From NCBI GenBank assembly GCA_937922105.1, contig CAKZVN010000276.1, positions 1-18,799 of the forward strand: a stretch of DNA of 18,799 nucleotides. The letters are read 5' to 3'. Below the pieces are notes generated by a model that worked only from the letters and a program-made list of their open reading frames with translations, was not told the origin of the DNA and made no database searches. A program made the translations under genes and the position numbers. How positions within the stretch are numbered: position 1 is the first letter of the stretch; each line of letters starts with the position of its first letter. Source of the stretch: an uncultured Litorilinea sp. (GTDB taxonomy: Bacteria; Chloroflexota; Anaerolineae; Caldilineales; Caldilineaceae). Positions 7,409 through 13,792 of the stretch are shown here, piece by piece.

Positions 7409-7841
7409 AACTTTGGCACTTTCAGGGGGTGAATACAGCGCTGTTTCTCGCCAAGACCCAGACCAATTTTCATTGCGCAGTGGTCATCGCGCAGTGGACG
7501 ACCTCCATGTCCCAGCGTTGCTGGGACATGGTCAGGATGAATTGGGGGTGAGAGGAAAGCGGCAATAGAGGGAGCGATTGCAAGCCGTGCGCAGGGCTGC
7601 CATCCCCCCGGGGCAAGTCATTCCAGAGCGTAGCCGTCTCATAGCTCCTGTCGGACGTAGAGAGAATCTGCTGGGCCTGACGTCCGACTCGGTCCGGTTG
7701 GCGGCGCACCCACCCCACAAATGCCACCCCAGCTTCCCACTCCTCACACGCCGCAACCGTCCCCGCCCTGGCTTTCGGCGGAAAGCCGGTATGAAATGCA
7801 AAGGAATGGCGTAGACGCCGCGCTCGCGTTACACCTCGTCT
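7409..7841. other. Non-coding stretch with palindromes, possible remnant
   Basis: No gene here is supported. An 85-codon frame on the minus strand (7470-7727) has no ribosome site and its end runs across the 7505-7531 palindrome, so I do not call it, though it could be a decayed gene. Besides that palindrome, GTCGGACGT (7650-7658) pairs with ACGTCCGAC (7680-7688) with 21 bp between them. Base composition is lower in GC than the flanking genes, which fits acquired or decaying DNA. Confidence 0.4.
7505..7531. repeat. Perfect 12-bp-stem palindrome
   Basis: CCATGTCCCAGC (7505-7516), loop GTT, GCTGGGACATGG (7520-7531). The stem is perfect and symmetrical on both strands. It could end minus-strand transcription from the RpiR gene (stop at 7842, about 310 bp away) or be the tip of an IS remnant. 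No T-run follows on either strand. Confidence 0.7.
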
Positions 7842-8696
7842 TCATTCCGGCGCGTCGGCGACTCCCGGCGCGGTGAGGAAGGCAAAGGCGCGCTCATACT
7901 CTTCGCGATATTTTTGTGCGGTGGCGTCGCTATCGCGCGCCGCGATCAAAACCAGGGCCGACAGCGCTGCCACCAGCGCCACCACGCTGGGCAACGGTCC
8001 GGCAACGTCAGTCGGCGCATACATCACCTGGTCGGACATGCGGTTCACTGGGCTAGCCAACGAACCGACTACCCCCAACGTTGCGCACCCCTTGTTACGC
8101 GCAAAGGCCAATGCCTTCGCCACGTTGTCGCCATACTCGGTCGCGCTGATGCCGATGACCAGCGTTTCCGGGGCGAGGCTGATAAGCGTGGCGGATAGTC
8201 GCACCGGGTCGTTGGTGGCGACCTCGGCGGAGATACCCCGGTGGCGCAGTTGTTCGGCGGTCATGGCTGCGGCAACCGCCGCATAACCTTCCGCCACCAG
8301 CAGAACATGTTTGGCCCCGGCAAACAGCGCCGCCACCCGGCGCACATGGTCCGGCGGGTTGTGGATGAGCATCTGTTTGAGGTTGTGCTGCTCCTGTTCG
8401 GCGCGGTCCTTGAACGCGCCAGCAGGATCCTCCGCAGAGAGTTCCTGGGGTTCGTATGCGGCGTAGATTTCGTCCTTCACCTGGTCGCGAATATCACTCA
8501 GCAATTCGGGATAGCCGTTGTAACCCAGCCGCTGTGAGAAGCGCACCACCGTTGTCGTATCCACACCCACCGCCGCAGCCAATTGCGCCGCCGTCATGAA
8601 CGAGACTTCGTAATAGTTGCTCATGATAAAATCGGCGACACGGCGATAACTGCGGCTGAGATGATCGTAGTATTCGCGGATTTTCTCCCTATACAT
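7842..8696 (-). CDS. RpiR/MurR-family transcriptional regulator (HTH plus SIS domain)
   Basis: A 284-residue regulator with an N-terminal HTH_6 domain (1-75; helix-turn-helix about 36-55, with VDTTTVVRFSQRLGYNGYPEL typical of the family) and a C-terminal SIS domain (about 115-250) that senses a phosphorylated sugar in most relatives. The usual SxSGxT phosphosugar loop reads GISATEYGDNV (182-192), so ligand binding may differ. The start at 8696 has GAGGGAG only 2 nt away, which is tight but is the best option. It is transcribed alone on the minus strand from a near-consensus promoter about 220 bp upstream. The neighbouring deacetylase diverges from it. RpiR proteins control sugar, amino-sugar or sialic-acid use in other bacteria; a sialidase-like gene lies 1.7 kb away, but no catabolic operon is present, so the target is unknown. 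Confidence 0.9.
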   Translation of the reverse strand: MYREKIREYYDHLSRSYRRVADFIMSNYYEVSFMTAAQLAAAVGVDTTTVVRFSQRLGYNGYPELLSDIRDQVKDEIYAAYEPQELSAEDPAGAFKDRAEQEQHNLKQMLIHNPPDHVRRVAALFAGAKHVLLVAEGYAAVAAAMTAEQLRHRGISAEVATNDPVRLSATLISLAPETLVIGISATEYGDNVAKALAFARNKGCATLGVVGSLASPVNRMSDQVMYAPTDVAGPLPSVVALVAALSALVLIAARDSDATAQKYREEYERAFAFLTAPGVADAPE

Positions 8697-9075
8697 TGCT
8701 CCCTCGCGATGTGCATGAACGACTTGGTGACCGGGCGCGACCGCCGCTCGAGTAGTCCGCGGAAGAAAGGTCCTTCAGTGCGTGTGCAGTCGGGCTGTGG
8801 GGGTCGCCCACAATCCTATACAATTGTCCACGCGCTCCAGTTGAGTTGCGTTGCAGATTGAGGCTGCTCGCTGCACCAAAAACATGGGGATGAAGCCTGG
8901 AACCCTGATTCCATTGTCTGGGAAGTATAGGACATACAACCTAGTTTGTCAACCTACTCGGATATTCATGCCGATACAGGAACAATTTACTGTAGATTCG
9001 CCCTGCACATGCTGTCCCACACCAAAAAGATGTGCCGATTAGCGCCCGTCGGGGCTGCATGGTAGGATCGCTCGT
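8697..9075. other. Divergent intergenic region (RpiR regulator / deacetylase)
   Basis: 379 bp without a gene. It holds the minus-strand promoter at 8924-8952, a leader of about 220 nt for the regulator, and on the other side a small inverted repeat (GCACAT...ATGTGC near 9005-9035) before the deacetylase. I found no convincing plus-strand -35/-10 pair. The deacetylase has a TAGGA ribosome site. Confidence 0.5.
8924..8952 (-). promoter_or_regulatory. Near-consensus sigma-70 promoter for the RpiR gene
   Basis: Minus strand: exact TTGACA (8952-8947), a 17-bp spacer, TATACT (8929-8924, 5/6). Two direct copies of TAGGTTG, 14 bp apart, overlap the -35 and spacer and could be an operator for autoregulation. 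This is the strongest promoter in the window. Confidence 0.8.
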
Positions 9076-10455
9076 ATGGATTGGAAGAGCCGCTTGCGCC
9101 TTTTGCGCCCAACAACACCTGCCGGTCGCGCCGCTTGGCCCGGCGCGCTGAGTTTGCTCGCCATCGTGGGAATTGCAGTCTTGGCCTTCGCTTGGCCCAG
9201 CTCACACCCAAGTGAGGCTGCATCCGTCACCGAGCGCAACAGCCCATCAATCGCCCAAGCTGCGCCCCAAGTGCGCTTGCCCACGCCCACTCCGACGCGC
9301 ACACCTACAGTCGCGCCCTCCCCGCGCCCGACTGCCACCGTGACGGCTGCGGTTGCAAGCCCAGACGAAGCGCGCGCGGAGGGCACAGATGCCGACGCCC
9401 AAGAAGAAGCCGGCACGCCAGCAGAACGCGAGGCTGGCGCTGCGCTCGCCGCTGTTCCCTCGCCCCCGCGCGGCATCGGCCCGCGCGTCAACCCGCGGCT
9501 TGTACTGCTGCCCCCCACCGTGACCCAGCCTCCCACGTTGCCCGCTGCGCCGACGCCCACGCCGACGCTTTCGCTCATGGCAGCGTTGCAACAGCCGGTG
9601 ACCGCCGGGCCGCCGGGAATTGGTGCGCGCTTGGCGACGCCCGTCCCCACCACAGGCGCGCCGGATGTTCCCCCCGCGCCCACCGGCGTGGCGGACCAGC
9701 CCGCTGTCGTTGCGCCGCCACCTACGGCAACCCCGTCCCTGGCACCCACGCCTACCGGTGACGTGCGTATCGCGCGCGTGCCCATTCTGATGTACCACTA
9801 TCTGAGCGTGCCGCCACCCAACGCCGACATTTACCGGCTGGACCTCTCGGTGACACCCCAGCTCTTTGCCGAGCATCTGGACGCCATGCTCCAGGCAGGC
9901 TATACCACCATCAGCCTCTACCAATGGCTTGCCCATTTGACCCAGGGCGCGCCCTTGCCGGAAAAGCCGGTGGTGCTCACCTTCGACGACGGCTACCGCG
10001 ACAACTACACCAACGCGTTCCCGCTCCTGCGCGAACGCGGTATGGTCGCAACTTTCTTCATCGTCACCGACTTTATTGACGAGCAGCGCCCTGAATATCT
10101 CACCTGGGACATGGTGCGCGAGATGTACGCAGCAGGGATGTCCATCGAGTCCCACGGGCGCAACCACGTCTCGCTGGCAGGCAAAAACCGAGACTATCTG
10201 GTCTGGCAAGCGTTGGGCAGCCTGGAGACCATCGAGTATGAATTGGGGGTGCGCCCGCGTTTTATCTCCTACCCCGCAGGCGAGTATGACCAATTGACCA
10301 TTGAGATCTTCCGCAGCGCCAACTACTGGGCCGGTTTCACCACGCGCCAGGGCGCGACACATCGCAGCGACGAACTCTTCCAGGCGCGTCGCGTGCGTGT
10401 GCGCGGGACAACCAGCGCAGCGGAATTGTTGCGGCTCTTGGCGTTAGATTGGTGA
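9076..10455 (+). CDS. Membrane-anchored polysaccharide deacetylase (NodB domain, CE4)
   Basis: A 459-residue protein that removes N- or O-acetyl groups from a glycan outside the cell. An N-terminal membrane anchor (about 22-41) is followed by a Pro/Thr-rich linker of about 185 residues (PTPTPT runs, 68-227) that spans the envelope. The NodB domain fills 235-459: motif 1 TFDDGYRDN (302-310, with D304 the likely catalytic base and D305 the likely metal ligand), motif 2 SHGRNH (359-364, metal ligands H360 and H364) and motif 3 SYPAGEYD (398-405). The early segment ILMYHYLSV is typical of this group, including PgaB/IcaB-like enzymes. TAGGA lies 8 nt before the ATG. The 3' end overlaps that of the sialidase-like gene by 12 bp in convergent orientation. 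Substrate is not determined. Confidence 0.92.
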   Translation: MDWKSRLRLLRPTTPAGRAAWPGALSLLAIVGIAVLAFAWPSSHPSEAASVTERNSPSIAQAAPQVRLPTPTPTRTPTVAPSPRPTATVTAAVASPDEARAEGTDADAQEEAGTPAEREAGAALAAVPSPPRGIGPRVNPRLVLLPPTVTQPPTLPAAPTPTPTLSLMAALQQPVTAGPPGIGARLATPVPTTGAPDVPPAPTGVADQPAVVAPPPTATPSLAPTPTGDVRIARVPILMYHYLSVPPPNADIYRLDLSVTPQLFAEHLDAMLQAGYTTISLYQWLAHLTQGAPLPEKPVVLTFDDGYRDNYTNAFPLLRERGMVATFFIVTDFIDEQRPEYLTWDMVREMYAAGMSIESHGRNHVSLAGKNRDYLVWQALGSLETIEYELGVRPRFISYPAGEYDQLTIEIFRSANYWAGFTTRQGATHRSDELFQARRVRVRGTTSAAELLRLLALDW

Positions 10456-11616
10456 GTGGGCTGGAAGTTGCCAGCGCGACCACAGCAAGGAACAGGGTTC
10501 GCCCACAGCGGCGCGCTGGTAATAGACGGTGAAGAGACTGCCGTCGCCCAGCTCTACGGTCGAGGGATAGCCCAAATCCGGGTCGGGACCATCGTCACGA
10601 ATCACCCAGTCCCATTCCCAGGTGCGCCCCTCATCCCAGCTGAGACCGGCACGCTGTCCCGGTTGCGGGCCGCGGTTGCCGTAGGTCAACACGAGAACAC
10701 CGGACGAGTGGCGCAGCAGATGGGGCGGCGCGCCGTAGCCCAAACTGCGCGGCATTGTCCAGCTCATGCCGCCGTCATCGGATTCGGTGAGCAGGGTGCT
10801 GAAGTGGATATAGCCGGCTGCAACGACGTCGCCTTGCGGGCCGCGGCTATTTTCCAGCCGGATTGCGCCCAGGAGCTTGCCGTCGGGCAACTCGACCACA
10901 TGGGCTTCGTGATAGCTCCCGGCAACAGTGCCCGGCAACAAAGGCACACGCCCGCGCGGCTGCCAGGTGCGCCCATCGTCGCGGCTGTGATAGGCACAGA
11001 TCATGGCGTCGTGCAGTTCACTGAGATCGCCGAACGGCTTGCCCAAGTACAACAATTCCCCGTTGCGTAAGCGAATCGGCCCGTGGGGAGAGGTGAGACC
11101 CATGCGGATGGGGTCGCCCCACGTTAGGCCGCGGTCTTCGCTCACCATGACCCACGCCCCCAAATGGTCACGCACATCGGCGTCGGTCAACGCGTCCAGC
11201 GTGGGCAACCAACTCCGAATTTCCTCGTCGCCATAGCGGGCGCGGAGGCGAGGATCGGCAAGCAGGTAACGGTTGTCGGTGGAAAACCAGCTGACCAGCA
11301 GACGGTCCCCTCCCAGGGCGACGATGCCGGCATCGCGGTCGTCCAGGGGCGAATCATGAATCACCCTGGGCGCAGACCAACTCGCACCGTCGTCATGACT
11401 CACCTGCAACACTGTTTTGCCCCAGGGGCAGACATGGGAGTTGCGCAAGCCGGAGCTGGCGACGAAGAGCGTACCGTCGTCCAGACGGGCTACAGTGGGC
11501 CAACCGAAATAGGAGCGATCACCTGTAGGCAGGCGACAAACGACGCCGTGCGTCGCAGAGAGTCGTCGGTTCATGAAGTCACATGCTAGCAAGAAATTGG
11601 GTCGGCGCCAAATCAC
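10444..11616 (-). CDS. Sialidase-like protein with five Asp boxes (BNR repeats)
   Basis: A 390-residue six-bladed-propeller type protein of the sialidase/neuraminidase superfamily. Five Asp-box copies (SxDxGxTW) appear at about 73-80, 159-166, 211-218, 279-286 (one residue longer) and 326-333. No signal peptide is visible, so it may act in the cytoplasm or be a non-catalytic relative. The GTG start at 11616 overlaps the TGA of the DUF309 gene (GTGA), indicating translational coupling; an internal ATG at 11574 is an alternative start with no ribosome site. Many Chloroflexota and Planctomycetes members of this family have unknown substrates, so activity on sialic acid should not be assumed. The TAA lies inside the end of the opposing deacetylase gene. 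Confidence 0.85.
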   Translation of the reverse strand: MIWRRPNFLLACDFMNRRLSATHGVVCRLPTGDRSYFGWPTVARLDDGTLFVASSGLRNSHVCPWGKTVLQVSHDDGASWSAPRVIHDSPLDDRDAGIVALGGDRLLVSWFSTDNRYLLADPRLRARYGDEEIRSWLPTLDALTDADVRDHLGAWVMVSEDRGLTWGDPIRMGLTSPHGPIRLRNGELLYLGKPFGDLSELHDAMICAYHSRDDGRTWQPRGRVPLLPGTVAGSYHEAHVVELPDGKLLGAIRLENSRGPQGDVVAAGYIHFSTLLTESDDGGMSWTMPRSLGYGAPPHLLRHSSGVLVLTYGNRGPQPGQRAGLSWDEGRTWEWDWVIRDDGPDPDLGYPSTVELGDGSLFTVYYQRAAVGEPCSLLWSRWQLPAHSPI

Positions 11617-12476
11617 GTCCGGGCGTTGTCCGGCGCATCCGCCCGCGGCTCATGCGGCTCCACCAACCGGATACGCGGGAAAGCAGTGCGGTCTACCTCG
11701 TGGAGCCGGTCGGGGCCGAGCGCAGTGACTTGGCGATGGATGCGCTCCGCGGCGCGATAAAGGCTTGCCACATCTACGCCCTGGCAGACGGGCGGCAGGT
11801 CGCGCAGGCGGGGCAAGCCGCGGCGAAACATCTTGATGGCGCCTGCCCAGTTGCCCTGCTCAATGTGATGGAACGCCACCCCCACCTGTAGGATGCCTTG
11901 ATAGAGGTCGCGCACCGGGCGCGTCTCCGCCATCCAGGCGGCTTCCAGCAGCTCGTGTTGTTCGTAATAGGCGCCGTGGTTGAATTCGACGATGCCGGCG
12001 CGCGCCTGCTCGCTCAGCGGCGCATCCCAGCCGGTCACATAGCGCACCGGCGGGTGCAGATGGCGCGCCACCAAGTCGGGCAGTTCTTCCATCATGCGGC
12101 TGCGCGCCCAGGCGTGGTCGGCGCCGGCACGCCGCGCCGCAGCCAATGTGGCCGCTTCCACATGGCTGCCGAACGCGTAGATGGGCACTCCCCGTGTGTG
12201 AGGACGAATTTTGCAGCGGGTGATGGCCCCTTGCCAATCGCCTTCGCTGTTGAGGTCCAGGATCGCCAAGACCGGGAAATGATAGTCCACCGCTTCCACA
12301 AAAGCGGCGGGGGTCTCCACCAGCACCGGCTCGCCGCCCTGCCGTGTGATCACATCGGCGAAACGCGTGGCGAAGAAGAGATCGGGCGCCAGCACCACCA
12401 CCGGCGCAGGGGGACTCTCCTCCGGGGGCTGTGGAGCGGGCGCCGGATGCGGAGCGGCGGGCAAGGGTTCGGGCAT
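11613..12476 (-). CDS. Receiver-like domain fused to DUF309
   Basis: 287 residues. A Pro/Ala-rich N-terminus (1-24) is followed by a response-regulator-like fold (about 25-138) in which D74 (AILDLN) is at the phospho-acceptor position, but the conserved Lys of strand 5 is replaced (HAWARS) and only one acidic residue follows strand 1, so it is probably a pseudo-receiver. Residues about 163-222 are the DUF309 domain, with its signature FNHGAYYEQHELLEAAW and LYQGILQVGVAFHHIEQGN, an all-helical fold with no assigned role. GGAG lies 9 nt before the ATG, fixing the start. It is the first gene of a coupled pair with the sialidase-like gene (GTGA overlap). Its upstream side carries a 15-bp tandem repeat. 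The fusion suggests a signalling-linked role, but the function is unknown. Confidence 0.88.
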   Translation of the reverse strand: MPEPLPAAPHPAPAPQPPEESPPAPVVVLAPDLFFATRFADVITRQGGEPVLVETPAAFVEAVDYHFPVLAILDLNSEGDWQGAITRCKIRPHTRGVPIYAFGSHVEAATLAAARRAGADHAWARSRMMEELPDLVARHLHPPVRYVTGWDAPLSEQARAGIVEFNHGAYYEQHELLEAAWMAETRPVRDLYQGILQVGVAFHHIEQGNWAGAIKMFRRGLPRLRDLPPVCQGVDVASLYRAAERIHRQVTALGPDRLHEVDRTAFPRIRLVEPHEPRADAPDNART

Positions 12477-12508
12477 GGGTTAAAGTCTCCGTGGCGCAAG
12501 GCAATTCC

Positions 12509-12538
12509 ACAACAATTGCCAATACAACAATTGCCAAT
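12509..12538. repeat. Perfect tandem repeat of 15 bp
   Basis: ACAACAATTGCCAAT occurs twice back to back (12509-12523 and 12524-12538), 33 bp upstream of the DUF309 start. Each unit holds the palindrome CAATTG. It may be a pair of regulator sites or a slippage duplication. No clear -35/-10 pair for the DUF309 gene was found around it. Confidence 0.75.
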
Positions 12539-12617
12539 GTAGCCTACCGCAGCCGGGTGGTGCTGTAAAATTGCACCCAACTGTGGCTGCCTACGCTGCG
12601 CGCATTGGCTGCGTCTC

Positions 12618-12626
12618 TGCTATACT
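12618..12626 (+). promoter_or_regulatory. Extended -10 promoter for the xseB operon
   Basis: TGCTATACT gives an extended -10 with TATACT at 12621-12626. The -35 (17 bp upstream) is poor. Transcription would start near 12633 and read through repeat copy B before reaching xseB. Confidence 0.5.
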
Positions 12627-12703
12627 AGGCGGTGGCGCGCCGGAATCCGTCCCAGAGCGACCTAGTGGTGTCGCTGCGCCTGTCGTCGCTGCAATTGTCG
12701 AAA

Positions 12704-12851
12704 TGGTTTGATCGCGAAGTAGCAAAGAAAGCCATGCTGAGCGCAGCTGCCCGCCCTGAGCGTAGCGAAGGGAAGCATCCCGCTCTGGTGGCGTATCGAG
12801 ACTCTTCGTCGCTGCGCTCCTCAGCATGACGGCTACTTGGCGATCAAACCA
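12704..12851. repeat. Palindromic interspersed repeat, copy B
   Basis: Terminal inverted repeats TGGTTTGATCGCGAAGTAG (12704-12722) and its complement at 12833-12851 match at 18 of 19 positions. The interior carries CCTGAGCGTAGCGAAGGGAA and TCGTCGCTGCGCTCCTCAGC, shared with copies A and C. No coding capacity. It ends 2 bp before the AAAGGA ribosome site of xseB. Confidence 0.85.
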
Positions 12852-12866
12852 CTAAAGGACTGTCTC

Positions 12867-13115
12867 ATGACCGAGCAACCGCCCGTCTCCCCTTATGCAG
12901 ACTTGAGCTATGAAGAGGCGTATGCCCGTTTGGAAGAAGTACTGGCGGCGCTGGAGAGTGGCGATCTGTTGCTGGAGCAGGCGCTGACGCTCTATGAGCA
13001 AGGGGTCGGCTTGGCCGCGCACTGTGCCGCCAAGCTGGATGCAGCCGAGTTGCGCGTGCGCCAGTGGCAGCCGGGCGATCAGACCACTCCCCTAGAAGAC
13101 TGGCAAGAAGGCTGA
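12867..13115 (+). CDS. xseB: Exodeoxyribonuclease VII small subunit
   Basis: An 82-residue small subunit of exonuclease VII, a cytoplasmic single-strand DNA exonuclease whose large catalytic subunit is XseA. The family core is clear: SYEEAYARLEEVLAALESGD then LEQALTLYEQGVGLAAHC, two helices that form a coiled coil on the large subunit. The start at 12867 is chosen because AAAGGA lies 8 nt upstream; an earlier in-frame ATG at 12837 lies inside repeat copy B and has no ribosome site. The C-terminal tail is slightly longer than average. The next gene begins 17 bp downstream. xseA, often adjacent in bacteria, is not in the window. Confidence 0.93.
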   Translation: MTEQPPVSPYADLSYEEAYARLEEVLAALESGDLLLEQALTLYEQGVGLAAHCAAKLDAAELRVRQWQPGDQTTPLEDWQEG

Positions 13116-13132
13116 GAAGGACGCGCCCGTTC

Positions 13133-13585
13133 ATGGACGCCCTCGCTGCGCTCTGGTCCAATCTCACCCTATTGATCCCCGTATCCGCCATGGCGGGCGT
13201 GCAGGCGTTCAAGTTTCTCCACGGGTGGTGGCGGCATGGTCGCCCCCAATGGTTGACCCTCTTCAGCACAGGCGGCATGCCCAGTAGCCACTCCGCGCTG
13301 GTCACCAGCTTAGCCACCGCGACCGGTCTGCAGATGGGCTTCGACAGCAGCCAGTTTGCCATTGCCGCGGTCTTGGCGCTGATTGTTATGTACGACGCGC
13401 GCGGGGTGCGCCGCGAAAGCGGTTATCATGCGCAATTGCTCAACCGCATCGTGCGCGAGGTGTTCAGCGGGCACCCCGTCAGCGAGCGTGAACTCAAGGA
13501 ACTGTTGGGACACACCACCATCGAGGTCTTCGTCGGCGCGCTGGTGGGCATCCTCTACACCCTCCTTGTCCTGGCGTGGCTCTAA
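13133..13585 (+). CDS. Divergent PAP2 family membrane protein (YuiD-like)
   Basis: A 150-residue integral membrane protein of the divergent PAP2 (acid phosphatase/vanadium haloperoxidase-related) family. Signatures seen are GGMPSSHSALVTSLA (47-61) and DARGVRRESGYHAQLLN (88-104). Hydrophobic segments lie at about 8-30, 53-68, 74-88 and 129-150. The family is presumed to act on lipid phosphates, but activity has not been generally shown. The ATG at 13133 is 17 bp after xseB and is preceded by AAGGA, so the two are co-transcribed. A longer frame starting inside xseB (13064) is not supported. Confidence 0.93.
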   Translation: MDALAALWSNLTLLIPVSAMAGVQAFKFLHGWWRHGRPQWLTLFSTGGMPSSHSALVTSLATATGLQMGFDSSQFAIAAVLALIVMYDARGVRRESGYHAQLLNRIVREVFSGHPVSERELKELLGHTTIEVFVGALVGILYTLLVLAWL

Positions 13586-13620
13586 TTTCCCCAGATTTTT
13601 ATGATCTATTTTAGACTTAT

Positions 13621-13649
13621 TTGCCCAGCGGAGCCGGCTGTGGTATGCT
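13621..13649 (+). promoter_or_regulatory. Sigma-70 promoter for the radical SAM gene
   Basis: TTGCCC (13621-13626), a 17-bp spacer, TATGCT (13644-13649). Transcription would start near 13656, giving a leader of about 137 nt. A small hairpin (CCATCC/GGATG) lies inside the leader near 13740-13756. No recognised riboswitch. Confidence 0.6.
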
Positions 13650-13792
13650 CGGCCTATTGTCCTGGCTGGTATCCGGGTAGAGGCCCCTGGTTTTATCGCG
13701 CCGCAGCCGGAGAAGACAGCCCCTTAGCAACGCACAGCGCCATCCGACTGGATGCGCCCACGCGACGCACTTATTTCGGCAACGGAGGACTT

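Noticed and set aside
7470..7727. 85-codon minus-strand frame in the gap after the cytochrome gene
   Set aside because: No ribosome site and it runs across the perfect palindrome; at most a decayed gene. Kept as a note under the non-coding stretch.
9247..10362. Minus-strand frame of 371 codons inside the deacetylase
   Set aside because: It is the mirror of the Pro/Thr linker and NodB domain, with Arg/Gly-rich low-complexity content and no support.
13601..13792. N-terminal extension of the radical SAM gene
   Set aside because: The extension covers the promoter and leader, and a GGAGGA site precedes the ATG at 13793.
13656..13792. Possible cobalamin or SAM riboswitch before the radical SAM gene
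   Set aside because: I looked for the conserved cores (for example GCCACTG) and found none; only a small imperfect hairpin.
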